DNA of 64,000 nt from Vicia villosa (taxonomy: Eukaryota; Streptophyta; Magnoliopsida; Fabales; Fabaceae): the NCBI RefSeq assembly GCF_029867415.1, contig NC_081181.1, positions 125,183,042 through 125,247,041 on the forward strand. The letters run 5' to 3'. Positions 44,670-56,052 of the stretch are shown here, piece by piece (position 1 is the stretch's first letter; every line of letters starts with the position of its first letter). Position numbers and translations under genes: made by a program. Under the pieces are notes generated by a model. That model was not told the origin of the DNA. It did not search any database and saw only the letters and a program-made list of their open reading frames with translations.

Positions 44670-47600
44670 CTAACGTCTCTTTCTTTTCTTGGTAGGTTTG
44701 TGTACTACGCGTCTCTTAACAATGCGGACGGTTGGATTGATCCAAATACCCTCATTATGATCATTTCTAATACAAGATTCATTCTCATTTTGATCGTTTC
44801 TTGTACAAGATTCAATGCCAACACCAATATCACCTTGATCTTCAATTTTTTCATCAACTATTTTGTTAGATAAAAGCACTATAGACCATTTCGTACTTGT
44901 CGGATCATTGACATAGAACACTTGTTTAGCTTGAGAGGCTAGAATGAAAGGCTCATCTTTGTACCCTACCCTATTGAGATCCACTTGCAAAAATCCTGAC
45001 TTATCCATTCGTACGCCACTATTATTTTCAACCCACTTGCAACCAAATACAGGAATCTGAAACTTCGCGTAATCAAACACCAAAATGCGCTCGATAACCC
45101 CAAAATATGACAAATTTGCAAATTTCGGATTTAAGTCATTCGCACTTGATATGTGCATAGCTTCAGCTACCAAGGTTACACCACTATTTTGCATAGTACT
45201 TTTATCATCCTGTTCTTTGGTATAAAATGTGTATCCATTAATTGCGTATGCGCTATAAGAAAGTACAATTACAGATGGACCATAGGCTAAACATCTCAAC
45301 CTTTCTGTTACTGAAGCAGGATCTGAACGATACTTTGAATAAATATGATCTCTAAACCACGGTATGAAACTTCGATTGTGCTCTCGTACTATCCAGTTCT
45401 CATTTCTATTTGGATTTAAATCTCGGAGAACAACTTTGTGCATTTCAACAAACGGCTCAACCTCAATCTCATTGTGCAGAACATACAAGTGCACTTGATC
45501 CCGTTCGACCATTGATACTGTCACAACTTTATTTCCAATTAGCCTTTTTCCTTCTTTTTTTTCGACAATATGAGATTTGGGGAGTCCAATTGATTGAACA
45601 TTTGACAGATATTCAGTACAAAACTCAACCGCTTCTTCAGCAACGTATCGCTCGGCAATACAACCCTCCGGTCGACTTCTGTTTTTCACGTACCCTTTTA
45701 ATATTTTCATATAACGTTCAGCAGGGTACATCCATCTCATATAAGCTGGTCCGCACAGTTGTGTCTCTTTCACAAGATGAACGACTAGATGAACCATTAT
45801 GTCAAAAAACGAGGGAGGAAAATACATTTCAAGATCACATAAAGTAACAACTATCTCATTTTGCAATGTTGGTAAGATCGCGGGATCGACCACCTTACTG
45901 CAAATAGACCTGAAGAAGAAACACAGCTTAGTTATTGCGCTTCTTACTTTTTCTGGCAGAATAGAACGTATACCTATTGGTAAAAAATGTTCCATTATAA
46001 CATGGCAATCATGCGTCTTCAAACTCTTTAACTTGAGGTCTTTCATGGACACAAGTCTTCTAATATCTGAAGAGTAGCCTTCTGGAACTTTTACTTCACT
46101 GAGGAACTTACACAATGTTTTCTTCTCCTTTCTAGATAGAGTGTAAACAGCAGGTGGCAGATATGTTCGTCTTCCTTTCGTCACGGGCCCCAATTCAGTT
46201 CTCATCCCCATGTTTACCATGTCATTCCTTATGTTAACGCCATCCTTAGACTTTCCTTGTATATTGAGTAGCGTACCTATAACGCTGTCAAATACATTTT
46301 TTTCAATATGCATAACATCCAGGAAATGTCTTACGTACAACGACTTCCAATATGGAAGTTCAAAGAAAATTGACTTCTTCTTCCACCCACCCTTGACAAT
46401 TGAATGTGCAAAAGGCTTGCCAAACTGAGTGCTCACATCTTTCACCTTTTCAAAAATTTGATCACCTGACAAAAAAGGCGGGGCTGTACGATGTTCAGCC
46501 TCTCCATTGAATGCTTTTCTCCACCCACGGTAGTGATGATTAGAATTTAAGAATCTACGATGGCCGAGAAAGACATTCTTCTGACAAAGCGCCAATCGTG
46601 TCGTATCGGTTTCATCTTCACAAACAGGACACGCCTTTTGACCCTTGTTGCTGTACCCGGATAGATTTCCGTATGCTGGAAAATCATTAATTGTTCCAAA
46701 CAACATCGCCCTCAAGTTGAAACTTTCTTTCCTATACCCATCGTAAACCTCCACACCTCTCTCCCACAAAAACTTTAAATCTTCGATTAAGGGTGCCAAG
46801 TATACGTCTATGTCATTCCCTGGTTGTTTAGGCCCAGAAATTAGCATAGATAACATCATGTACTTACGCTTCATACATAACCACGGAGGTAAGTTATAAA
46901 TCATAAGAATCACAGGCCATGTGCTATGCGAGATACTTTGAATACCATGCGGGTTCATTCCATCAGTAGACAATGACAACCGAAGGTTTCTTGCTTCTTT
47001 TCCAAATTCAGGATATTCAGTATCAACTTTACTCCATTGTGGTGAGTCTGCCGGATGTCGCAACTTTCCATCAATAATTCTTTCATCTGCATGCCAAGTC
47101 AAGTGTCTTGAATCGGTCTCACTACGATACATGCGTCTAAATCTCGGAATTATAGGAAAATACCATAAGACTTTAGCAGGAGACAACTTTTTCTTATATC
47201 GAGGGGCACCACATTTAGGACACTCATTCAACGCTGCATACTCGTTTCGAAACAAAACGCAATCGTTTGGACATGCGTGTATCTTATCATAGCTCATTCC
47301 AATAGAAGACAACATCTTTTTGGCTTCATACGTTCGATTGGGAAGAACATTATCCTCTGGTAGCATATCTTTCATAAGGGCTAATAACTCTGTGAAACTT
47401 TTATCCGACCATCCATTGTCCGCCTTTAAGTTGTACAACTTTAACACCGCAGACAATCTTGTGAATTTTGAACAACCATCATACAACGGTTTCTCTGCAT
47501 CGCTTACCAACCTCTCAAACATTTTGGGACAATCCGCTAGATCTTCTTCCAGCGCTTCTGCAATCTCTTCGACTCGATCACAATCGTATGTGTCTGTGCA

Positions 47601-47885
47601 ATCGTCGTTTGAAGCATACTTCCTATTACACCTCGACCCAGCATTCCCGGTACTTTTCTCACCATGCATTGTCCAACATGTATAACTTCTATCAATTCCA
47701 AACCGTAGTAAATGAGATCCCAACTGATTCCCGTCAACCTTACCCCCGGCATAACAGCAACCCAAGCAAGGACACGGCATTCGAAGCGGGTCTTTGGAGT
47801 TCGCAACCGCAAACTCAACAAATTCCCATACCCCTTTCTCGTACTCTTTCGACAATCGGTTTGAATTCATCCATGTCTTATCCAT
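44670..47885 (-). CDS. TNPD-type CACTA transposase, 1071 residues, single exon
   Basis: The first Met opens an N-terminal transposase-associated domain (about 1-75: M-D-K-T-W-M, C-P-C-x2-C). It is followed by the transposase_21 core (about 290-500), with D-F-P-A-Y-G-N-L-S-G, C-P-V-C and a D-V-M-H-I-E-K-N-V motif. Then come DUF4218 (about 640-750; H-D-C-H-V, L-V-x-E) and DUF4216 (about 915-990; F-G-V-I-E, P-V-F-G-C-K-W). The C-terminus is strongly basic (K-R-K-R-R). This is the usual domain order and length of plant En/Spm TNPD. It would cleave the element ends. There is no stop or shift, which is unusual for such elements in large genomes. Confidence 0.95.
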   Translation of the reverse strand: MDKTWMNSNRLSKEYEKGVWEFVEFAVANSKDPLRMPCPCLGCCYAGGKVDGNQLGSHLLRFGIDRSYTCWTMHGEKSTGNAGSRCNRKYASNDDCTDTYDCDRVEEIAEALEEDLADCPKMFERLVSDAEKPLYDGCSKFTRLSAVLKLYNLKADNGWSDKSFTELLALMKDMLPEDNVLPNRTYEAKKMLSSIGMSYDKIHACPNDCVLFRNEYAALNECPKCGAPRYKKKLSPAKVLWYFPIIPRFRRMYRSETDSRHLTWHADERIIDGKLRHPADSPQWSKVDTEYPEFGKEARNLRLSLSTDGMNPHGIQSISHSTWPVILMIYNLPPWLCMKRKYMMLSMLISGPKQPGNDIDVYLAPLIEDLKFLWERGVEVYDGYRKESFNLRAMLFGTINDFPAYGNLSGYSNKGQKACPVCEDETDTTRLALCQKNVFLGHRRFLNSNHHYRGWRKAFNGEAEHRTAPPFLSGDQIFEKVKDVSTQFGKPFAHSIVKGGWKKKSIFFELPYWKSLYVRHFLDVMHIEKNVFDSVIGTLLNIQGKSKDGVNIRNDMVNMGMRTELGPVTKGRRTYLPPAVYTLSRKEKKTLCKFLSEVKVPEGYSSDIRRLVSMKDLKLKSLKTHDCHVIMEHFLPIGIRSILPEKVRSAITKLCFFFRSICSKVVDPAILPTLQNEIVVTLCDLEMYFPPSFFDIMVHLVVHLVKETQLCGPAYMRWMYPAERYMKILKGYVKNRSRPEGCIAERYVAEEAVEFCTEYLSNVQSIGLPKSHIVEKKEGKRLIGNKVVTVSMVERDQVHLYVLHNEIEVEPFVEMHKVVLRDLNPNRNENWIVREHNRSFIPWFRDHIYSKYRSDPASVTERLRCLAYGPSVIVLSYSAYAINGYTFYTKEQDDKSTMQNSGVTLVAEAMHISSANDLNPKFANLSYFGVIERILVFDYAKFQIPVFGCKWVENNSGVRMDKSGFLQVDLNRVGYKDEPFILASQAKQVFYVNDPTSTKWSIVLLSNKIVDEKIEDQGDIGVGIESCTRNDQNENESCIRNDHNEGIWINPTVRIVKRRVVHKPTKKRKRR

Positions 47886-49400
47886 GTCTTAATTAAGCTA
47901 AACAACAACGGTCAAACTTCCACTCTTCACAAGTAACCCCTATGGCGAATTCAATTCACAAAGTTAGTAAGTACCTCCTATATTAACTCTCTAAACACAT
48001 AAAACTAATGTGTTTCTGTCAAAACGCAAAGTATAAACGGAATGAATCCGAAGCAATAAAACGTAACATATATAATCACACAATTTCAGACAAATTCATC
48101 ATAATACCAGTAATTTGAGAAAGAAATTTACCTCGGATGTTACCGAACTCAAGAAAACGCCAAACGTCGAACTAGGCTGGGAAACGATCAAACTTTCACT
48201 ATACACAAGTTACCCCTATAGCAAATTCACAAAGTTAGTAACCACCAAGACAAAATAGATTGAACAAAGGAAATCAACAATAGTTTGATGTGTGTACATA
48301 CTCCTAAATATGTAGTACCAGAGTCAATGATACGAGCTCCAAAGAGATCCAAAGTTATCAATCCAGTCAGACCTATACAAGAAATTCAATTCAATGTATG
48401 ATTATAATAAGAATGGGTGAATAGCTCATGATGCAGTTAATTAAATACACCACTACTAACACTACTAACACAAGACACACGATGCAGTTAATTAAATACA
48501 CCACTACTAACACGAAGCTATAAAACTTTTTGCTCAAAAGCAAACCTTATGAATCATCCTTGTCTATATACATTAACTCACTCTTGTTTCATTCTTTACA
48601 TTCTCATACTTTACAGTACTTGGCATCCTTGAACAAGCCAATTTATTGTACAATATATATATACCATCACTCTCAATCTCATACACACACAACATATATA
48701 TCATAGAGTTATTATATATAAATAAAAGTATATAATATATATTTTAAAGTAGAAACCAGAGACAAAGATTTGAAGATGGCACAAAGATTTGGTTAACTCA
48801 ATTCTAATAGAAAAGTCTCATTCTAATACATTAATAAGCTACACTTGTGATACTATTGTTTGATGAAATGCCAAAATTTTGTGATACTCATGGTGCAAGT
48901 TTAGCCGTACTATGTTACTATTGTTTGATGAAATGCCAAAATTTTGTGATAAACAGTGGCAAGTCTATTTTGTATTCAGTAACTTCAGAATTTTATCAAC
49001 ACTACAGCCAAAAAACCATGGATTTTTGAATCATGAAAAGCGGAAGTAAATCAACTTAGAATTTAAAAATACCTACTAAGGATTGTGGCATTTCATCAAT
49101 TATCAACTCAAATCATTTCTTTCAGGCATTTCATCAAACAAGTTGCAGGCAGAAGTTCAATCTTTGATACCAAATAAAATTTTCACTGAAAATTAAACCT
49201 AAAACTCACCGGCGGTGGATAAAACGAGTGACGGAGGAGAAGCCGACGGAGGGACGCCGACGGTGGTTGCCGATGGTGGTGGACGGAAGGGTTTCGCGTG
49301 CAGTGAGGGTTTGTGGATGAAGAACAGTGGTGGACGGAAGGGTTCTGCAGAAAACGAAAGAGAGAAATGAGAAACAGTAACGCGTGTTTTGGTTTTTAAT
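47886..49400 (-). promoter_or_regulatory. 5' non-coding region of the CACTA genes
   Basis: It lies between the TNPD start and the right subterminal repeats and is AT-rich. A short duplication (TGTTTGATGAAATGCCAAAATTTTGTGATA near 48858 and 48918) and a repeated GATGCAGTTAATTAAATACACC block near 48430 and 48482 are present. The promoter and untranslated exons should be here, but none can be fixed. Confidence 0.5.
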
Positions 49401-49404
49401 TTTT

Positions 49405-49786
49405 AGTAATAAAGGCTACTAAAGCGCTTCTGAAAAGCGCTCTCATAGCCTGGTCTATACCAGCGCTTTTGACAAAAAGCGCTCTCATTAAACACCCCTA
49501 CCAGAGCGCTTTTGAAAAGCGCTTTCGTTCCCCCCACGTTCCCCCCACCTACCAGAGCGCTTTTGTAAAGCGCTTTCGTACCCCCCACCTACCAGAGCGC
49601 TTTTGAAAAGCGCTCTCATAACCCCCCCCCTACCAGAGCGCTTCTTAAAAGCGCTTTCATACCCCCCCACTATTAGAGCGCTTTTTTAGCGTGTTTTTTA
49701 ATTTTGTCTTTAGCGAAGCCTATGCCAGCGCTTTTCCTAAAAGCGCTTTCGTAGGGGTGCTGCTAAAAGCCAAATTTGGCGTAGTG
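49405..49786. repeat. Right subterminal repeat region of the CACTA element
   Basis: About ten inverted or direct copies of AGCGCTTTT, with TACCAGAGCGC and CCCCCC spacers, run up to the terminal GTAGTG. They mirror the left side. Confidence 0.85.
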
Positions 49787-51560
49787 AATGTGATTCGATT
49801 CAGTGCCCCCACTATTTCTCTATTTGAAAGGATATTTGTCTTCATAGAAATCAACATCATTTGACTCTATGATCACTTTAACATTTAGGTCATAACACGT
49901 ATATGCCTTACTCTTTCTTGCATACCTAATGAATAGAAATTCATATGCTCTACTAGCGAGTTTAACTTGATTCGGATCCATAATTTTGACCTAAGCCTGA
50001 AGCCCCAAGTTTAAAGTAAGACAAGTTTGGTTATCTTTTCTTCAATATCTCATAAGGAGAAACCTTATTTTTAGACTTGGAAACTAATTTAGGACATAGA
50101 AAACAATCAATAAAATTTACCCCATCAGTAAGGAGGAGCACCGGTATTCAACATAATTGCAACAACAAGTTCAGGAAGAGTTATGTTCTTTCTATCTGCT
50201 TTACCATTCATTTCAGGAGAATATTGCAGTTATTCCATGTACAATTCAATGTTGTTTATCAAATTCATTAAGTAAATTGAAAGCATATTCATTTCCCCTA
50301 TCACTACGAAATTTCTTAATCTTCTTACTAAATTGAATTTCAATTTCATTCACAAAAGGCTTAAATATAAATTTCACAAAAATATCATTTTTAGTGATTA
50401 TGTACAAATCTACCCCAATAGACTGACTAAACCCAACCTTTTTTAAAAAGAAAGCCAGAAACAAAATTCTTTATAATATCTGAAGTATGTGTGACATCCT
50501 TCAATATTAAAGTCTTTTCAGAGACTTTGCTCCACTTATCCAATACCGACAACATTAGTGGTGTGGGTAACGCCCGACGACACTTTCATATTCGTGTATG
50601 TTTTGAACATTACACGATCATAACAGACATGACGACATGATCCAATCTCTAACCACCAACCATCAGATTCACCAATCATGTTGATTTAAGTGATCAAAGC
50701 AAAATAAATTGCTCATCAGTCAAGTTAATTTGGGCATTAGGGGCAGCACAAGGTTTAAGCCTGGTTTTACCATTCTTAATCTATGACCTAGTTTTTCACA
50801 ATTGAACCAAGAGAAAACATTGGTGTCATTTCTTTATGGTGGTGGTTGTTGCCTATCAATTGGAGTAATTGGGACCCTTAGAGGGTTCTCATTCTTAATT
50901 TGGTTCACAACAGTACGATTCTAATTCTTTAATCATTAGCTAAATGGCTTCAGAACTATACCAAAAAAAATTTGTTGTTTGAAACAAAAAAAAAGACTAT
51001 TTATTTTTGATATTGTCTCTGAGATTCTTCTTCAAATCGAAGGCGAATAATCTGAAGCTCATTTAAAAAAAATTGTTTTGTGGTGAAGCAAATTTTTTAA
51101 AAACTTTCAAACTAAGGGCAATTCGTAAATAATAAAAGCAATTTGAAATTGCTCATCTAAACATATATCTTTTGTGATGATCTTATAAGAAATCCAAACG
51201 CATACATTTTGTCATACTTCTTTTTTAGAGTTTCCCACACTTATTTTGCAATATCGCAGTTACTGTAATAATTATACAAATCATATACGTGTCCATTAAA
51301 AATAGGATTTTGTAGAGATAATCATTCTATTTTCATAAGGAGGTTTCTTTTTTGAGCTGGAAATCGTGCTCTTTAATCTCTGCAGCAAATTCATCTTCAA
51401 CACTATTAAGTGTTCCATTTGAATCCATATATTTATTATAGCTAATCTGCTTGGTCGATCCATAAGGAGCAACAGGAATGTCATCAACCTTAACATTGGC
51501 AACCTTTTTTTAAAAAAATTGCAAATTTTGTTGTCAGTATTTGAAGTGACTTCCCTCAAA
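49787..51560 (-). pseudogene. Copia Gag and integrase remains right of the CACTA insertion
   Basis: On the minus strand an integrase piece (F-R-S-D-R-G-N-E-Y, 50464-50246) and its C-terminal region down to 49787 are readable. Gag-like stretches lie at 51296-51559 and around. Frames are short and broken. It continues directly into the RT part left of the CACTA element. Confidence 0.72.
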
Positions 51561-52182
51561 CTTGAACGTTTGTCAGAGACAACGCCCGGAAAAGAACCAA
51601 TAATTTCTTAGGTAGTCATGGTAGTTCAAAACGTCTTAAAATTATTGTTTTACGGTTATGAAAAATATTGACACTAGAGAAATTATCAGGTTAAATACGG
51701 ACTATGTCGCTCTCTTTAAGTCATTTTGTGGCACTGCCCAAAGTTATGCAAAGCAGTCATTTAACTTTGCCGCCTCCAGCATAAAATAGCTCAATTCTAT
51801 ATTGTACAGTTACTACTTGCACTATAGATAATCTATCTAGAAATGCATTTTCTTATGATTCAAAAACCAGTCAAATATGATATAAATACCACTCGTAGTA
51901 TCTGATATATAGATCATTTGTAATAATTTTTTAAACCATTAGAAATTCAAATAATTCTCGAAGAGAATTCAATAATGATCATTGACCACTCAAAATAATT
52001 TCTCAATTAAGGAGAAATTCAATTAATTCCCAAAAGAGAATTCAAAAATAATACTTTATAATTTCTCAACTTAAATGAGGAGAAATTAAAATAATTATCT
52101 AAAGAGAATTCAATAAAGTACTCGAAAAAATCAACGAGTAGAAAGAAAGAAAGAGAAGTTGGCAATTCGACAATTCGAAAGA

Positions 52183-53010
52183 TGTAATGTCCCAAACTGC
52201 TTTCAGAATTACCGACTAACCCCACAAACCAACACAGGTATTTTCAACATACTTGGTCCTTACTCACACGCTTTCCGGGAAACTTTCTAGAAGGTCACCC
52301 ATCAATAAGGGGTGTTCGCGGGCCGGTTTGGTTCGGTTTTGAGAGAATTCGATACCCGAACCGATTAAAATTATATGGATTGAATTTGTAAATTTTTGCG
52401 ATAAAGCCCAAATTGAGAAATAATGGATTGGTTTGGATTGGATTGTTCAGGTAGATAAAAAATGCTAAAATATTTGAAAAAAATAACTTATTTACGGAAA
52501 TTAATTTTTCATGATATATAATATATATAATATTAATAGTGTTTAGTCGTAAATATTAGACTAGCAATTTTTCTCTTATGGATTTAAAAATATCTAACAA
52601 GAAAAATATTTAACATAAAAGCTTTTGAATCTATGATTAGTCACTTGAGTTAATATGATAATAAATGTGTTTCATAACTCTATGCTCATTTACAATAATA
52701 CACTAACAATTTTCTAATAAAAAATTAAAATATAATCATATGTCCACATACGACATTTTTCTTTTTTTCAACTAAGACCGCCTCGCCCCGCCTCATTTTT
52801 TGAGGGATTTTGCAGGGCGGGCCGAAACGGGGCGGACATGCCCGTTTGCCACCCCTAATACAGTCTCAAACTTGCACAGCCTCAGGATCTCTCTCATTCT
52901 GATGTGAATTCGGCGACCACTTCTCTCCCTCTTCGGCCTCAGGAGTGTCTCATTGTAATGCCTCGTGTACCGACAACCACTCTTCGTCCTCGTTGGCCTC
53001 GGGTGTTACA
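52183..53010. mobile_element. Insertion in the copia LTR, solo-LTR candidate
   Basis: It starts TGTAATGTCCC and ends GGGTGTTACA, so TG/CA termini form a short inverted repeat. The flanks AAAGA and AAAAA differ at one base. Without the inner MITE it is about 280 bp. The family was not recognised. Confidence 0.5.
52308..52856. mobile_element. Small hAT-like MITE nested in the insertion
   Basis: It begins AGGGGTGTTCGCGGGCC and ends GTTTGCCACCCCT, giving inverted AGGGGTG ends. The AT-rich interior is flanked by G+C-rich ends. I did not find an 8-bp target duplication, so the class is tentative. Confidence 0.5.
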
Positions 53011-53256
53011 AAAAACGTAGAATTATGAGAATCAAGAAGGAAAAACTAAAAATAAGTTTTTGGTGTGTTTTAGAATAAAACATGTGAATTCTTTATACAG
53101 TAAAGTAAGATAACCAACGAATAAAAATTTAGTGACGTGGGACTTAAGAAATTTTTTCACTTAACACACAAACACACAATTTTCTAATAATGTGAAAATT
53201 AAACTTTTTTTTTTCAAATTCATGATATTGGAATATTTACACGTTCCAACAGTTCA

Positions 53257-53790
53257 TTACACTTAATTAACTAATCCAATACTCCCCCTATTTCATGTGT
53301 TTGGATTAAAGAATCCAATTATATATCATTTTGCAAAAATTTCTCATCTAGAAAGTATTAGAGTTTTATGTTTATAATATATATTCATTTAAAAGGGGTT
53401 ATAGTGTAGGGTTTATAATTATTTTTTAGAGTTTGAAAAAAATCAAATTATTTTTTTAAATCCAAGACAATCAAAATTCTTATAAATAAAAAGTATTTTT
53501 AGAATCACTCATAATTGGATTTTAGAATTCGAACACAAACAAAATGAAATATGTTCGGATTCTAGAATTCAAAATAAACCAACATGACACAAATCAAGAG
53601 GAAGAGGAGATGGTTTATAGATAATATGTCGTATTCAAATTTTAAATTCTGAATAATTTAGAATATGAATACTTTAAAAAAATTAAATCTTAGATTTCGA
53701 ATGTCAAATTTATAATTCGAAAGACTTATAAGAGTGTTAAGGGGAGAATTTTCCATTGTTTAGATTTTAAATATAAATTTACAAGGTACA
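53257..53790. other. AT-rich intergenic DNA
   Basis: Nothing coding or repetitive was recognised; there are several GAATTC-like AT-rich words only. Confidence 0.5.
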
Positions 53791-53799
53791 ATTGTTGCC

Positions 53800-55760
53800 T
53801 TTTCTGGACTGCGGCCATTGGACACTTTGGTCGGCCCAAAACAGTTGCTCCCATGCTCTTGTTTCTGTTCGACAGTGCAAGGGCGTTTTTTCGTATTCAC
53901 TATTTTGTGTCAGTCACATCCTGACTTAAATGGAAGACCAAGAGGTGACATTAATATCTTTGGGATTTCACGCCTTTAATGTGCCCTCATGCTTTAGACG
54001 TCTTTTCGTAAGTTATGTCATAATGATCTTTGGAAACTGAAACACTTGAGTTTCTTTTTAAGGCCATCTAGAGAGTTGAAAATGCTTATTACTTTTCGGT
54101 AAGTCATCGCGCGACCTCTGAAGAGCTTGTTTTACAGTTTCTTGAGACGTTACATTTTCTTCTTTGTCACTTACATTTTTACAACATATTATCTATCTAT
54201 AATTGAATAAACTAATGTCTATCATGAGTCAAAAAATCAAAAGAAGATGTTTCCGCTTTTTGGGTTGACCATGTCACTTTGTTAACTATTTCTATCTTTG
54301 CTCAAGAGGGTATCCTTGATAGATCATTTTTTGATGTAGGTCCTTCTTCGAATTGGGGTGTATTAGCCCCTGATGAAGATAAAAGGATTTTCAGTGAGTA
54401 TGGTGAATGCACCATTCCCTTCTAAGAATGTACCTTCTCGATCTTAGGTCTGTGTTTTCCCTTCAACAACTTTGAGGTAGAATTTTAAATCACTTGATGA
54501 TTGCTCATTTAGAGTTCCATCCTCTAAGTTTGGCGTATATTAAAGTCTTTCAGTACTGGTGTGAATATCAGGGGAAAAACCCTCTTTGTCTCTTTTCTTC
54601 CACTTTTTTCAAAGTACAACATAGTTCGACAAACCAAACGCGTGGCCAGGGCTTGATTATTCTGGTGCAGGTTACTTGTTGTTTTAGAGTATTTTCGGAC
54701 AGCCTGAAGCATTTTGAAATTTAGTTCTTCTTGGTCGTTCCTCTATGCAAAGAGACCCGTACGACAATATGTTCCATACGAGCCAGGGAAAAGGATAGGT
54801 GTACCAGTATGTTTCATAAGTACTAGAACAAAGGTTATTTCTTGACGGGGAATAAATCATACATTTATAAGGATAGTGATGTGTTCCAAGAGGAGCTTTA
54901 TTTGAAGAAACGACATACTACTTTCGTTAAAGAGACGGGTCATGTCGGGGGCGTCACTTCCCGGGATAAAACTTCATGGAAATGTTTGAAACACCTTAGT
55001 GAAACCCGCTTGTTGATGGATGCTCACACTAAGGAAGAGAAGAATGTTGTTTTTGGTGAGTTATCTACATTTGTGCCCCTTGTCATTAGTTTGACTGTGT
55101 ATAGTGATGGTAGTGGCAAGGATTTTGCCTCGGCCCTTTCAGCCGGAGTCTCAAGGGGGAACCTCCTTGGGATTCTTAGTGATTCTCGACTGGCGCCGCG
55201 CCAGGCTCACTAACTATTGTCTTCTTGTCTAGACCATGATCTCATACTCCAAAAGAACAGCGGGTGTCTACTTTGGAAGAGGATTCTTCTTATCTTGTCA
55301 ACGTGATCGGTGAGATCTCAAGAAAGAATTGTCAACTTTGGCGTATTATATCTAGCATGCCTCTGCCAGTCTAGTCATTAGTGGGTTTGGTCGTTGGGAT
55401 GTTTTCTTGTTTGACCGGCATCGTAAGGAGAAACACGTGTTAGAGGAGAGTATTTGTAACCTGCCACTTCAGTGGCTTCAGCAAGATACAAACTTGCATG
55501 AAGTACAAACGTGTTAGATGTGTCATTCTCCTTTTTTTAATGTAACACCCTGCACTAAGAAGCATGAGTAAATGAATTTGACATTGAGATATTACTTTTA
55601 CCTGTCTAAGGCGCGCGTGATTGATCCTGAGTCAATTACTCTGGATTTTGCGTTAACTTACGAGATCTTTCCTCAAAGTTTATTCGACGCCTCTGGGGTC
55701 GGGTGGGTTTATACCCCTGAGTATTTATGACATTTATGACAACACCCTGAGTCTATGTTG
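53800..55760 (+). pseudogene. Degenerate retroelement-type protein remains
   Basis: Plus-strand frames near 54450-54720 read P-F-N-N-F-E-V and then H-L-M-I-A-H-L-E-F-H-P-L-S, across a frameshift. This resembles the plant 'putative gypsy-type transposon' domain (PF04195 type). A further 123-residue frame at 54842-55213 may be its continuation. No LTRs were located and stops are frequent. Confidence 0.4.
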
Positions 55761-55859
55761 GGGCTTCGATTCCTTCAGTCGTCTCCCAGACTCGTCGTTA
55801 TCTTACACAATCAGAAAAGAAAAGAGATATTTTAAAACTTATGGTTTGTTCATTAACAA

Positions 55860-56052
55860 TGGAGAGATCACCGTACACTTCTGAAGTAATTAGTTATACA
55901 AGAAATAATATCAAGTATTCAAACTGCACCAAAGTGTAATTCTGAATCAAGTCTGAAATCTATACTAATAGACCAGTAAAATTCAAACTACATCAAAGTG
56001 AAATTCTGAATCAAGTCTACACATTTTATTAAATCAAAGTTTATCATACATG
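55860..56052 (-). repeat. 64-bp imperfect tandem duplication, possibly in a 3' UTR
   Basis: ATTCAAACT.CA.CAAAGTG.AATTCTGAATC occurs near 55917 and 55981. On the minus strand an AATAAA lies near 56026-56031, just after the gene fragment's stop, and fits a poly(A) signal. Confidence 0.5.

Larger units (their letters stand above)
40178..49786 (-). mobile_element. CACTA (En/Spm) DNA transposon, 9609 bp, structurally complete
   Basis: The left end starts CACTACAACA and the right end finishes GCGTAGTG. A 3-bp duplication AAT (40175-40177, 49787-49789) flanks it. Both ends carry many subterminal copies of AAAAGCGCT/AGCGCTTTT. Two genes are transcribed leftwards: a TNPD-type transposase (47885-44670) and a 12-exon TNPA-position gene (44213-40941). 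Neither has a lesion that I can see. CACTA elements move by cut and paste, with TNPD cutting and TNPA binding the subterminal repeats. The terminal inverted repeats match only over the first six or so bases. Confidence 0.93.
37266..53251 (-). mobile_element. Decayed Ty1/copia retrotransposon, split by a CACTA element
   Basis: LTRs lie at 37266-37990 (3') and 51646-53251 (5', enlarged by an insertion). They start TGTTGGAAC.TGTAAATATTCC on the minus strand and have TG/CA termini. The 5-bp sequence GTTCA directly flanks both outer ends (37261-37265 and 53252-53256), which confirms the borders. A polypurine tract (AGTGGGGGAT, minus) adjoins the 3' LTR. Coding remains are in the order Gag, integrase, RT, RNase H on the minus strand, broken by stops. 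The CACTA element at 40178-49786 separates integrase from RT. Confidence 0.92.
51646..53251 (-). repeat. 5' LTR of the split copia element, enlarged by insertion
   Basis: It is homologous to 37266-37990. Homology breaks at about 52182 and resumes at about 53011, giving an original length near 770 bp. Confidence 0.88.

Noticed and set aside
45410..47896. Plus-strand frames of 92-145 residues
   Set aside because: They are antisense shadows of the TNPD transposase.
49403..49670. Gly/Ala/Phe-rich minus-strand frames
   Set aside because: They translate the CACTA subterminal repeats.
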